64,000 nucleotides of DNA from Leptodontidium sp. MPI-SDFR-AT-0119 (taxonomy: Eukaryota > Ascomycota > Leotiomycetes > Helotiales > Leptodontidiaceae): positions 5,952,001 through 6,016,000 of the forward strand of contig JAHLEZ010000001.1 in the NCBI GenBank assembly GCA_020726505.1. The letters run 5' to 3'. Numbering within the stretch: the stretch's first letter is position 1; each line of letters opens with the position of its first letter. The translations under genes were made by a program, and so were the position numbers. This document shows, in pieces, positions 1 to 11,503 of this stretch. The notes beneath the pieces are model-generated. The model saw nothing but the letters and a program-made list of their open reading frames with translations. It made no database searches and had not been told where the DNA came from.

Positions 1-1328
1 ACTATCCCACACTCGAGAATCTTCCGCAAATTCCTCTCCCACATTAGCTCTCATCCTGCTCTGGGTACGATTGTTCGCCGTTTGGATTTCTCCCACTTTA
101 ACCCAACAGGAGCTGGAATGACAGCTAGAGAAAGAGCACAAACCCAGAATCTCATTCCAGAGACTCTACTCCAAGCTCTTCTTCTCACCACTAACCTGCA
201 AGAATTCCTCGCTCAAGAGCACATTGACGATGAGCTCTCTCCTGCCGTGTTGAAGACACTCCTCTGCGACCTCCCCAAATTAAAGGCATTGGATTTCTGC
301 GCTTGCTCATCAACCTCCTTCCGCGAATCCTTCAACACCATAATCAGTGCTCAAATCCTCCCAGCTGCCCTTCCCATCGCCCGATTGAGTCTTCATGAAT
401 GCACGATTCTGCCATCGTCGGTCTTTGACTCACTTCTCCCACGCCTACCACATCTTACGCATCTCGATGTAGCACACACACGCATCACCGATGCAGCTCT
501 CCACTCAATCCCCCACACAGCGCGCCTTACGCATCTCAATCTTAGCAAATGCTCGCTCCTTTCCGGAGCCTCAGTCGTCAACTTCCTCACTACCCACCCC
601 GCAGCCAAAAGCCTCGTTTACCTAAACCTAGCAATGGACGTCAAGTCCTCCGAGATGCTCTCCAGCGACGAAATCACGTCACTCCTCCCCTACCTCCCCA
701 CCACCCTGCGCTCTCTGAATCTCAAAGGCTCCAAGATGGGCAAAGAGCACATCGCCCTCCTCCTCCCACTCACCAAGCACGTCGAGGAGCTAGGTCTAGG
801 CCGCCACCTCGACCTGCGCGAACTCACCCGCCTTTTCGTCCCAGACTCTGACCTTCCGCTCGCGGAACAAGTAGCTTGGGTCCCACACTCTCTTCGCTAC
901 CTCGACGTCTCTGATCTCTCAATCGCACAGATGGATCTAGGCACCCTCTTCGGCTCCAGCTGTCCCGTGCTCAAGACGATCGCAGAGCCACTCGATGTCT
1001 TGGAGTTAAGTGCAGAAGTCCTGAAGCGTCTGGAGAAAGCACCGGATGTCAAACGTGTAGGGTGGTGTATCAAAGAGGCTGGACGACGGGGATGGTTGGT
1101 TCGCTTGCCGAGAGAGGGAGGAATTAAGGATGAGGGTGCTAGAAGCTGGAAGTGGGGTGCTACGTATTGGGGGATGAGAAAGATTCCTGTTGCTCGTGCG
1201 GAGGTTGGTGGGATTTATGGTGAGTTTTTCTCCTCTGTTTATGGAACTTTCTCTAAGTAATATGGAGTCTTTGTTTCGAGTTTGTGCTGACTTCGATGGT
1301 AGGACATTATATGTTCAAGAAAAACTGA
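1..1328 (+). CDS. Leucine-rich-repeat protein, 3' part (partial at left edge)
   Basis: The frame is open from base 1, so the true start lies outside the window. Coding runs to 1219. A phase-1 intron (1220-1302, GTGAGT donor, TAG acceptor) follows, and the last exon ends in TGA at 1326-1328. Without the splice the frame stops at 1258-1260. The protein shows degenerate leucine-rich repeats spaced about 25-30 residues apart (LKALDFCAC, LTHLDVAH, LTHLNLSKC, LVYLNLAM, LRSLNLKG, LRYLDVSD), the pattern of RNI-like or F-box-associated LRR proteins. The tail after splicing reads GGIYGHYMFKKN. No F-box is visible, but the N-terminus is missing. LRR arrays of this kind usually bind protein partners. The cellular role is not known to me. 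Confidence 0.8.
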
Positions 1329-2367
1329 ACTTCCTTCACGTATGATCGATTTACATATTGATTGCGGCCGACTGGATATTGGATATATCAGCTACAGCAG
1401 CGCAGCACCAAAGCAACAGTCCCGGATTACCGCGGATACTGCTTAGATCCCCAATCCTTCGAGGCATTGCTCTCTATTTTAGCGTCAGCATTGAATTACG
1501 GCAAAGCAGTACAGCAAATTCCCCTTTTCCTCTCTGGAGTTTTAGTTTTCCTTCTGGCGTTTGATACATACATAGCATATGCAGCATTGCAAGCGACGAA
1601 TGATTTGTGGACGAGGCATCGAAAAGCATAGCATCAGAATGGAAAGATGGGAAAAACCAGCATCTGAAAAAGCGCAGTCAAAAATAACATAGCGAAGGTG
1701 TCTGTTAGCGAGCGAGCGGGTCTGTATTTAGGGATAGTTTGGTCTGCTTCTTTTGCTCTCTTCTCTTGCTTTCGGCATGGCGTTTTAGGAATAGGTGGTC
1801 CTATTTCTTTCTCATCTCTTGAGTTTGTTGGGCTTAAGCTTGGACTTGGGACTTGGACTTGCACTTGAACTTGATAAGTACATAGGTACATAGGTAGTAA
1901 AGGAAATCCAGACTATAATTTTCAGATTTTGTCTTCTTTCTGGTTTTCTTGAAGCCAGGTAGTTTGTGAGTAAGTGAGAGTTTGGGAGAGAAGCGCTTTG
2001 GCTTGGCTTGCACGTCCGGATACTCATGATTCGTGAACTTGGGAGGTAGAATGGAGATTGTAAGGTATGAACATAATGAAACAGACGGTGCATTCCACCT
2101 TCAGAGCTAGGAAACGACTCATCCATCCTACTTACTTGCTCGCGGAAACTGCTTCTTCATGAGCTTCTGCACGGAAACAAGCACGTCGCATGGACACAAA
2201 GTCATTGCTTGATTTACCGACATTGATTTGGTAACTTAAATTTTTTCATTATCCATGATACAATGACTCCGAACTGGTACTCTCGCAAACTTGTCCAGAA
2301 GACAGAGCAATCCGCGGTGTAACGCATTCCGTCCGGTTCTATAGTTTTTGTTTCCCAACCAAACCTC
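1329..2367. other. Intergenic region, convergent 3' ends
   Basis: This lies between the LRR gene (+) and the pICln gene (-), so it holds two 3' UTRs and terminators. Short frames here show no family resemblance. A short run of near-identical TACATAGG units lies near 1878-1896. I see no gene. Confidence 0.5.
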
Positions 2368-3340
2368 TTATTCCGTTCTAGGTCTCTTACTCTCATCACT
2401 CTCAGTACCAGTCCCATTAACACCATCTGCACCCTCCTCCCCATCTCTCTCCTCCCTCGTCCTAACCCTCCCAGCTCCCTCACCCAAGCCTTCCCCTTCA
2501 CCACCACCAATCCAATTGCCCTCCTCATCAAAGAAATCCCCCACATTCTCAGCCGTGATCCAGCCTCCACTCCCAGGAAATGGAGGCGGCAATCCACCAT
2601 CCGCAACACCCTGCTGCACACCGGGCAACCCACTGATACCCTCATAGCCTACACTCCCCTCGAACACAATTCTGCTATCTCCCCCATCGGCATCTAACAT
2701 CTCCTCATCCTCGCCGTCAAATGCAGGATCGGGGTGGAGATTCGAGCAGTTGGATACAGCGTCGAACATCTTCTGGACAGCCTGCGCGGAGGTCTCTCCT
2801 TCTTCGGGGGTGGTGAGGAGGGTCAATTCCACGGCATTGTCTTCATCACCGTCGTCGCCACCGCAGTTTGGATCAGAGAGGTCTAGTTGCATGTATAGGC
2901 CTGGGATTTGTTCTTGTTCGCCTTGTGTGGATGGGTCGTCGAGGCGTTGAATGGCGTGGAGAGAGATGGAGGGGTAGGGAATAGACATGCCAGTTGAGAT
3001 GGCGGTATTGAATAATGTTAGGTTCCTGTTCATTCAAACTCCAATTAGCAAGGCGTCTAACCACGAAAAACAAAAACAATACTCGAGAACTTGGAACATA
3101 CTCAGAACTGATCCACACATCCAACGTCTGTACAGTTGTACTCGCGTCTCCAGCTTCTGGCGTGCCGAGGATAGGCAGTTTGGAGATCTGATCGACGGAT
3201 GCGATGGCGCGGATACCGTTCTTCTTATAGTGTAGGACAGGCTTTGCGTTGTAAAATGTAGACGGGGTTTGCGCCTGGTGGTCTGCGAGGCTTGTGAAGA
3301 TATCCTCGTTTGGCGCGGTGCGAATTGTTGTTGGTGGCAT
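2368..3340 (-). CDS. pICln-family protein (methylosome subunit / Voldacs domain)
   Basis: Two exons: 3102-3340 and 2368-3025, joined across a 76-nt intron with a GTATGT donor and AACAG acceptor; product 298 aa. The splice restores LDVWISS-ENLTLFN, the conserved beta strands of the PH-like fold in pICln (Voldacs family). N-terminal residues contain LHYKKNGIRAIASV. The middle has LYMQLDLSD, and the C-terminal half is long, acidic and glycine-rich, ending in a basic KRPRTE. In animals pICln chaperones Sm proteins onto the PRMT5 methylosome during snRNP assembly. Fungal members are less studied; the same role is inferred. It was long named a chloride-conductance regulator. Start chosen at the first ATG, MPPTTIRTAP. 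Confidence 0.85.
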
Positions 3341-4143
3341 TGTTGCGGTTGTTGGTGTCGTGGACTAGAGAATGGCTGTTTTTGGCTTTGGTTGTAGCTG
3401 TGTTGAAGCTTTCTTGGGAGTTTGGGGGGTGGAGAGGTCGCGATGTGATTTGGTGGTGTTGTTGATTTTGACAAGGCTCCGAGAAAAATCTCGGAGCGGT
3501 AAGGCTGAAGCTCGAAGGGAACTAGTCCGAAGATGGGTGGAGAGTGGTATATTGCCGATGATTTCCCGCAACAACCCTAGATCATTGAGCATTGTCAGGA
3601 CTCTGAATCTAGATAAAAAAGATGTGAGAGTGGTAGAAATAGAAGTATAATGGGCTACCATTCAATTCAAGTGTGATTTGATAGTTGAATGTTGAAGTGG
3701 CGTTCTGAGACATAGCTTATAACCCCGCTACCCCTCCACATCTCTTAGCACATAGTTAAGGCATCACTTGGTAGAAATGGACAATCTGTAGCGTTCAAGA
3801 ATAAGCTTTTATTGCCTTGTGCCTCTGGATTTCCATCCACATGAGGTAAGTAAGTATATATGTGCAAATGTCGTCGCATCCCAACCGACCTTTCCCAGCA
3901 TACATGTGCTGTGAAGTATTCCCCCAAACGCCGTTCCCCAGCCGCATTATATGCGAGCAGTGTAGTAATGATCCAGTAAATGGAATAGCCTGGCCTGAAG
4001 TTCTGCCCCAAGCCAGTACATTCGTATCTCCTCCCAGAAGCAAATTCGCCTACATTCTTGCCGTCATTGTCCCATAAACACTCTGAACTGAGTGTGGAGG
4101 CATAGCACCATCCAGTTCATTCATCATAAACCATCATTCCGGC
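3341..4143. other. Intergenic region
   Basis: This contains the upstream region of the pICln gene and the 3' side of the small gene at 4144-4626. Open frames on both strands at 3365-3661 have skewed composition and no recognisable domain. Nothing else is supported. Confidence 0.4.
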
Positions 4144-4626
4144 TCACAAACTCAGCCTATCCAAACTCAACCGGTCCCTACTAGTCTGCCTCTTGATTAC
4201 CCCCAACTTGAAATACCTTTCCTCACCCGTAGCCGTCCTGCCTCCAATATACCACTTCTCCGCTCCGAGCACGTCTCTGAACCCTTCACTTGAACTGTCA
4301 CTCTCCCTTCTCCCTCTCGGTGAGATATATTTCGCCGCAGTAGCGTTTTCCGCTGCGGGAGACGTTGAGGGGCCAGGTGAGCGGCTTAATGGGGATGCTG
4401 ACGTCCGTGGCGAGTGGAGGGATGTGAGGGCTGTTGTTGTTGCGCCGGGGGGTTTTGAGGCCGTGGACGTGGATATGGTACGAGGTTGTGAGGGAGAGGG
4501 TCCTTGGGAGGAGTGTGGATGTGTGCCTTGAGGAGTAGATGAGGGCGCTGCTTTGCTCGTTTGGATGGCAGAGTGAGCACGGAAGGCAGAGAGGAAGTTT
4601 GAGAAGAAGGGGCGTTGGGTGGACAT
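4144..4626 (-). CDS. Small conserved-looking protein of unknown function
   Basis: Single exon, 160 aa. An upstream in-frame ATG at 4701 exists, but the ATG at 4626 (MSTQRPFFSNFLSAFRAHS) gives a more gene-like N-terminus, amphipathic and rich in aromatic residues. The middle is Ser/Thr/Pro-rich and disordered. The C-terminus carries an ordered block, EKWYIGGRTATGEERYFKLG, then RDRLSLDRLSL with the RLSL tetrapeptide duplicated. I recognise the general look of a short Pezizomycotina-specific protein but cannot name a function. The N-terminal helix could be a mitochondrial targeting peptide; this is inference only. Confidence 0.6.
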   Translation of the reverse strand: MSTQRPFFSNFLSAFRAHSAIQTSKAAPSSTPQGTHPHSSQGPSPSQPRTISTSTASKPPGATTTALTSLHSPRTSASPLSRSPGPSTSPAAENATAAKYISPRGRRESDSSSEGFRDVLGAEKWYIGGRTATGEERYFKLGVIKRQTSRDRLSLDRLSL

Positions 4627-6256
4627 ATTTTCTGTCGTTGTTCGTTGCATGTGTGTTTGTTTGCTTTGGGGGTTGGAGGGGGCTCGTATGATGGAGTTCA
4701 AGTTATCCAGCTTCCAGCTCTACTCTTGCCAGCTTATGACTGAAGCAAGAAAGGCGGACAGGTCGGAGTGTGGGGTGACAGTTGTTCTGCACAGTAAGTG
4801 CGTGCAGGACTAGTATATCCTATCCAAGGCAGGCCAATCCTGAGTTTGAACCGCGTCGGAGACTGAGGCTTGGAATGCTTATGTAGTCCCCGTTCCAACC
4901 CTCCTATCACTCGCGAGAATTATTGATTACAACCAACGTTCAATCCTCTTGTCGCGCTGTCCCAGCCACGGGATGGTTCGTTCGTTGGTCTTGTTTGTCG
5001 TTGGGTAGGTAGGCACCGCAGCGCTGGTATCCTATCTCGACCTCTGTGATTTACTGCAAGTTGCAGGAGTGATTGCAGTTGAAGATTAGATTCGCTGGCG
5101 TCAACGCTCGTTGTAATTTGGATTCGGGAAAGGAAAAGAAACGAGGAAGCGATCCAGAAGGTGGAAAGTCGGTGGTGTAGTTTGTCGATGAGGGGATCAG
5201 GATTGAAGTGGGATGGGATAGGATGGGATGACTTCTCTGTCGGTGCGGTTCGGGATGAGAGGCAGAAGAGCGAGCGAGAGCCGGGGAAAGACGTTGATAA
5301 TGCGGGACGATTAGGTGGACGAGCGGGCTGACAGCTGGCCAATGAGAATCTCAGGATCAATCAGCTCTTGGAAAGGGAACGACGCGGGGCAGCGCAGGGC
5401 AGAGAGATCGTGCAGATGCGGAGAGACGAGGCGACGGGATGGTCGAATAGGAATGGGAGATGTGAAAGAGGAGGATGTGAAGGCTTTAGTGGAGAAGGGA
5501 TGAGGTAATGAGATGTTCGATGGCTGCGACGCTCCTACAGTAATCCGAAAAGACAAAAGCTAAATTTCTTTGTCTCCGAGATGTGCTTGGGCCTAGGATG
5601 GGAGAGCGTGCTCAGCCATAAATCCCACCGTAAAAAGAAAAATAGACACAGGCTTCAAGATGCAGTGATTGTAACCAGTGGGAAACACGATCGATGGTTC
5701 ATGCAGGTGGAGGAGGATGGACTTTATCTCTCGAGATCTCGCCAGATAAGGAGGAGGCTTGACTGGGTGAGGCGTGAATTGTGAGGCTATCGCAGGTTTG
5801 ACATGTGGGCTGAGATAACAGGCCTCCAAAACTGTTATTGAAAGATTATAGGATAGTTCAAGAGAGATCCCACAGGTATTCAGTAAGTACTTGCCTAGAG
5901 AGGTACTCCATGCTCACGACTTCGTTAGTCCTTCTGGGATATTGATGTTGGCTTGGCAAGGGAAACAGTCAGTTCTTTGAGGTGGCTTTTCTCTTCTTCA
6001 AGATATACCTATCTTTACATTGCATACCTGGATTAAACAGCATCCTGACTTTCTGAGGAGTATTAGCCAACACTTCTCAGTCCTTCTTTCTCTCCATCGT
6101 CCTCCAGAACCCAATCCAAAATATTCTGTAAAGATCACGTGATTACCTCACAACTTCCGAATCTCTCCGCCCAGCTTCAAAATCCTCATCAACCACGACC
6201 CATCTGCAGCACCTCCAATTGCCTCACCCCACGACCTCACAACCCCACAATACACA
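4627..6256. other. Intergenic region, 1.6 kb
   Basis: Upstream regions of the flanking divergent genes. Overlapping minus frames at 4920-5556 (81 and 146 codons) have skewed composition, show no domain and give no consistent splice join. I do not call a gene here. Confidence 0.4.
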
Positions 6257-7367
6257 ATGGCCGGCGAGGTATGTTCCCCCTGCAGCTCCTGCGATTTTCC
6301 AGTTACTCCTGGGAGTTACGAAGCGGGAATTGAGAAGGTGAAGTTCACAACTGATGTATTTATCATGGCAGTTCCACCCAAGCACAGGCATTACGCCGCC
6401 AAAGCAGAACCCAGGATATGCGAGCTATCGGAGTCCATACGGTCCTAAGTACGTGTTCCCCGGTCTGCGGATGGAAATAGGGAAGAGGAGTGACGAATTG
6501 GGGGAGGAAAAGGGAAGGGGGGTTGGAAATGGTGATGGGATGGGATTGCGGATAGATCTATGGAAATGAGGGCTGATGAAATTGCACAACAGGTACAAGC
6601 TGCAACCAAATTTCCACGGCTGGACATTCAAGCATGCTACGAAATTGTATGTTTCCATCCTCCTTTCAACATCCCAACCGCATATATCAATTCGATTCGA
6701 TTCCTCGAGCAGGAGCGGGAGGTGGACAGATACAGGGCAAGGCTGACAAGAATTGAATAGGGGAATGACACTCGGAGCATTCGGTGGTGTTGCTGGTGTC
6801 TTCGCCATTTTCTTTTTCGCGGAGGTACCGAAGGTCAGGAATGATATCATGGTGGTATGTTTACCTTTTACCCGGTCTTGATCAGGGTGCAATGAGAAAG
6901 GGAAGGATAGAGCTGATTTCAATTACAGAAGGTTCCTATCATTGGACAGCATTTCGTCAAGGATATTCCGGCTTCCGACAACGTAAGTTTGGAGGGAGTT
7001 TCTTTTCGTTCGGTGCTGGAGAAATTGGATGGGCGTGGGAGGAGAAGGAATTTGGAAAGAAGGAGGGTGTTATATTTGGTGATTCCATCACGTATCAGGG
7101 CTACAAGTGTAGAAGGCGTCTCTTGGGGTTGCCTTCGAACAGTTTCGATACCGGGCATGATGGATTACTTGGATCCATACTTTAGGTTTCAAATGAGACC
7201 TGAGAACGGCAGGAGCATGATACGACTTGGATCCATGTTCAGATTCAGAACTCAAATGAGGTCTGGCTGCAACTGGAAACCTCCGTGCTCTAGCCACACT
7301 CGCGTTCCCTCCCTCAAAAACATCACATGAAACATGAGAAAAGCTAACGATCTATTAGCCTTTCTAA
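6257..7367 (+). CDS. qcr10: Cytochrome bc1 complex subunit 10 (QCR10), six exons
   Basis: Exons 6257-6268, 6372-6448, 6593-6646, 6761-6854, 6929-6982 and 7359-7367; total 300 nt, 99 aa. All junctions keep phase: donors GTATGT, GTACGT, GTATGT, GTATGT, GTAAGT; acceptors GCAG, ACAG, ATAG, ACAG, TTAG. The product reads SPYGPKYKLQPNFHGW, then a single transmembrane helix (LGAFGGVAGVFAIFFFAEVP), then KVPIIGQHF and the family-typical end KDIPASDNPF. QCR10 is a small accessory subunit of respiratory complex III in the inner mitochondrial membrane. The last exon is only nine bases (Pro-Phe-stop), found because PF completes the conserved C-terminus; a GCTAAC branch site lies just before it. Exon 1 is 12 nt. 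Confidence 0.9.
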
Positions 7368-8566
7368 TTGCCGAAATTCCAAACCATCGAGCAAGCCAGT
7401 CAGACAGTCTGGACAGAGAAATTCTGGGCTGGAGGAGGAGAGATGCAAACAAAATACAATGTACAAAATACCGCACTCATGCAATAGACAACCTTCATAC
7501 CACCTTTGTCTTCTCCTGTCCTCTCCCTCATGTCCTGTCTGAACTCAGCAGTGATGCCGGATATATTGGATGTGGCATCCTACGATTGTCTTGAATGATC
7601 TACTAAAACCCTAAGCAGCTTCCATATACTAAACGATGATCTAGAATATATTGGATGCAACCCTTACAGCCGGTGACCATGCTGCTTTGTCACAGTTGTG
7701 ACCAACTTCTCGCATTGCCATTCGATGATACAGGACATATTTGATACATTACCATACGACTGTCTCAATCATTTATCTGAGACTCTTATTCTCGTCAGCA
7801 ATTCTGATATTGCCAACTAATTATAAAGCATATCTTGGATATGGTTCGTACATATGTTTACAGTGGAGTGGTCTGGTACAAATGGGTGACAAGTTACAAC
7901 TTTTCATATTAGCATTCATAATGAATGCTACATGGAATATAGTGTCGCACCTCTACTCTCAATCACTTCATTGATCTATCCTAATCTCTTAACAACTTCT
8001 CGTATTACCATCCGGATATCGACGACGAAGCAACAGCTTCGGATTAATACCCATGGCAAAACACTCTCACGTGTAGAACACAAGTGGAATGGACAATCAA
8101 TTCTCAATCTCCACCAGCATTCTCGGAGCCAATCCACGTCCTTCCCAACAGCGGCAGCCATACAGCGTCGGCGATCAGCTCATGCAGGGCAGCGCAGAGG
8201 CCACGCCAAGTGCAACACCAGCAGCGCCCGCAATCCTGATCCAGAAATAGGGATAGGGCAGGGCACGGTTGCAGTCCGGCAGCGCTACCACTCTTGTCGT
8301 TCTCCAGCCAGCCCAGCCCGGCCTAGCCAAGGGTCAGTCAACCTTCGGACTGCTCTGCCCTGCCCGTACCGTGAGACTTGGAACACCTCCTACACACAAC
8401 CACCAACACTCGCGCCCACCCCTTACAACCCACCCAGACACCCATTATCTGCAAACCCTTTCTCCTATTGCTCGCCATCGTCAGCTTCGAATATCCCCTC
8501 TACCGCCCAGCACTTCGATCTCCAGCAAAACCCCACAAATCGGCCGCCGAAAAGAGAAAATTCATC
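7368..8566. other. Intergenic region with degenerate repeats
   Basis: Between QCR10 and the LYAR gene, both on plus. It holds several diverged copies of a roughly 50-bp motif (see the repeat entry). A 238-codon frame at 7932-8648 crosses the LYAR start and its first intron and shows no domain, so it is rejected. Confidence 0.5.
7545..8026 (+). repeat. Degenerate dispersed copies of a ~50-bp motif
   Basis: Similar stretches start near 7550, 7633 and 7722 (GATGAT-x-GGATATATTGGAT then ACGACTGTCTTGA-like). A second shared block, AACTTCTCGYATTRCCAT, occurs near 7707 and 7992. Differences are largely C/T and G/A. The origin is unknown, perhaps an old, mutated repeat. Confidence 0.4.
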
Positions 8567-10048
8567 ATGGTTTCTTTCTCCTGCGAGGTATGTCTCTCTA
8601 CGCGCTCTGAAACACCCAACTCGGGCTTATCGCAATGATGGACAATGAGATGGATGATCTGGTCTGACATTGCTGCTGCGATAGAACTGCGGCGACGTCC
8701 TCACCAAGAAGAAGCTGGATCCTCACCGCAACCAATGCTACGGCGCATCGTTTACATGTATTGATTGCATGGTTCACTTCTACGGGACGGAGTATCGCGC
8801 GCATACGGTTTGTACCCCTCTACTAGTCCTCTCGGCATGCGCTGACAAGTCTTACAGAGTTGTATCAGCGAAGCAGAGAAGTATCAGGGAGCATTGTATC
8901 GACCGGAGAAGGAGAAGAAGGGACGAAACAATCAGAACCAGAACCATTCGCAGGCTCTTGTACCACATACCGCTTACGTTGAAGACGCCGACGATGAGTA
9001 CCATCACAATTCACACATCGAAATTGTCGAACCGGCGATGCCAGAAGCACCCTCTCCTCCATCTGCAGCCCCAGGCTTCACGCACGCATCAAGTCCAGTC
9101 AATGTATTCGATTTCTTAGTGGACGGCTCAACGCCAAACCAGTCACGACTGGAATTGCCAGCCCCGGAGCCAATGAACCTAATTGAGGATACCAGGGATG
9201 AGGATATGGAGTCAAATCATGACCGGGACCTGGTACGAGTACGCTTCGGAGACGCCGCTCAGAGCGTATCGGATTTGATAGAATACGGAAACGGACCCGT
9301 CCCAACTGCGGCATCAGAGTACCAAACACCAGCACCCAAAGCTGAGCGAGAGCGCAAGAAGGACAGGAAAGAGCGGGAACTCACTCGCGAGGAGAAGAAG
9401 GACAAGAAACGCAAGCGTCTCCATGTCGAGACCCAGGACCTCGCTGCCCGCGACGACGAAAGCATGACCGATGCCCCGCCAGTTCTTCACTCTGGCCTGA
9501 CGGGTGGTCTCAACCGCCTCATGTCGAGACCCTCCGTCTTCCCACCTTCACCAGATTACTCTGGCGGCGACGCAGGCGATGCTTCCCCTGGCAGCCCTTT
9601 GAAAAAGACAAAGCATTCCAAGAACCTCAAGCGAGGCCGTGTTGATACTATCAGCAACAATCTCATGTCTCTGATCAGTACCAAGCGTGTTTCGTCCAGA
9701 GAACATTCCGAAGACAGGCCAAAGAGGAAACACCGCAGGCATCGCGAGGGTTCGGACCGTCCTTCCCGCAAGATGATCGAGTATCAGCCCATGAATGGCG
9801 AGGCGGCTTTAGAGGAGAACGGCAGCCAGCTGGTCGTCTACCAACCTCGGGCCGAGCTACTCTTGAGCTTTGTCAACAAAGGTCCTGAGAGCGAGAGGGG
9901 TGTCAGCATGAACAAGGCACTGAAGCGTTATCACCGTGAGCGTGCAGCTACGAACAGTGGCCTCGGCAAGGCGGTCGAGGAGAAGGAGTTATGGAGGAGT
10001 CTACGCATGAAGAAGAATGAGCGCGGGGAGATCGTCTTGTTTTTGTGA
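8567..10048 (+). CDS. LYAR-type C2HC zinc-finger nucleolar protein
   Basis: Exons 8567-8587, 8685-8807 and 8858-10048; product 444 aa. Donors are GTATGT and GTTTGT; acceptors ATAG and ACAG with a GCTGAC branch site. The two N-terminal fingers are assembled by splicing: C6-C9-H21-C25 and C32-C35-H47-C50 (FSCENCGDVL, then FTCIDCMVHFYG and RAHTSC), the arrangement of the zf-LYAR family. The rest is mostly disordered, with a long basic KKDKKRKR-rich stretch in mid-protein and an ordered C-terminus, KAVEEKELWRSLRMKKNERG, also seen at the end of LYAR proteins. LYAR homologues act in the nucleolus in rRNA transcription and processing; that role is inferred here. Confidence 0.88.
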
Positions 10049-11253
10049 TACCATTTGGGTTGGGTTCATCCATCAAAGACCTGTCTTGTAGCATTTGTTG
10101 GTGTTCTTGCGTGTACGTATGGGTTGCTTTGTTTTGACTTATCTGTTTTTGTACCGTGTTAGTTTTTGGGATGGGCCGTGCTGGCGAGATGGGCTGGGTT
10201 GAGATGTGATGAGAAGACATGGCTCGTCTGTCTGGCTACGGAGCTGGGATCTTAATCTAGAAGGAATTAAGGGCTCTCGCTGTGTGCGGTTTGCACTATG
10301 GCTTTCTTCACTCGCCGCTTGATTTAGTGTTCTTGTTCTCTGTGAAGTTCATTTGTGAGTGTAGGTGGACTGGAGAGTAAGTGGAGAATGAGCAAGAAGC
10401 ACCCTCTTGGTCTCATACTAGGAACCATGTCCTGTGTTTACATGGGAACAATAACTTGAGGATAGATCAAAGAAATAAATTCTTCATCTTGATGCACGAA
10501 GAGCAAAAAGAGTCAACAGATCCGACTTCTAGATTCTCTTCCGAGATTGTTGGTTGGTGTATTACAACCTCAATGCTGTCGTCCTAAGGATAGATCATGA
10601 GAAATTTGCTATTTACTTCGCGTCCTATCTAAACAAGAAGCAAAAGGAGCCTCTCGTTTGATTTGGCTAGCTCGGCAAGTGATAGTATTCATCCAAGGAA
10701 ATTTCAATGTAAGATCCGCTTGATTCTGTTGAAAATGGAGTGCTTAATACAATGTCAAAGGAAAGAAAGGATAGAAACTCCCCGGTAACCGCTAGGAAAC
10801 AATTTGATGTGGAACAAAACATCCAGAGATGAGAAGAATACAAGGCTGCCTGCAACGCTGAAGAAGTCTGTTAAGAGCTATTCAGTTATCTAACTTGATC
10901 AGAACTCAAAGTTTCTCGTCATATGTGAAGAGAAGAGCGTATCACTATTGTATGTTGGATTCTCTAGAAGAAGCTGCCACAGCTTCTTCCACCATGCCAA
11001 AGACGAGGTGAGAGACTCTCGTTAGAAGTTCTGGTTATAAGAAATTAGAATATGGCCCACTAGCAAAGTAGGTCATTAAAAGTAAGGATATTTGTGCCTT
11101 GAGAATGTGAAGTCGCACCAAAAAAAACAATCCAGAATTGTAATCCTTCAGACTGGTTGGGCTGTCTGTTGTTTACTTAAGACAACAGAGACAGAACTGG
11201 AACCGAGCAGCGGGCTTGGCTGACATGGCTGGCGGGGGCTGGAATAGATGAAT
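10049..11253. other. Intergenic region left of the GC-rich island
   Basis: AT-richer sequence with no credible coding frame. Composition switches abruptly to GC-rich after about 11200, where the Crypton block starts. Confidence 0.5.
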
Positions 11254-11269
11254 CCGATAACGCCAGCTG

Positions 11270-11277
11270 GCTTATCG
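11270..11277 (+). repeat. Candidate left end repeat of the Crypton (GCTTATCG)
   Basis: This octamer is repeated in direct orientation at 14347-14354. Here it pairs with CCGATAA at 11254-11260 as an imperfect inverted repeat, a layout suited to a recombinase core site. Function is inferred from position only. Confidence 0.45.
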
Positions 11278-11503
11278 GGGGCCCGCGCAGTTGCGCCGCA
11301 ACCCGCGACACCGCGCGCCCCCCTCGCTTGGGTCCCGTGACCTGCTTACCGGCCGCGGGCGGCGCGCCGTGAAATCGCGTGCGCGCCTTATGATAAGCGG
11401 CGCGGGGACTGCGCGTGCTACTTATCACCTCTCCCCCTCGCGTCCCCGTGTGTCAACAAACTGCCAAACCACCGCAACCCCGAGACAGAGACGGACGACA
11501 GCC

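Noticed and set aside
4920..5556. Possible minus-strand gene from two overlapping frames
   Set aside because: Low-complexity composition, no domain, and no splice join giving a coherent protein.
7932..8648. 238-codon plus-strand frame upstream of the LYAR gene
   Set aside because: It overlaps the LYAR start and first intron in another frame and has no domain.
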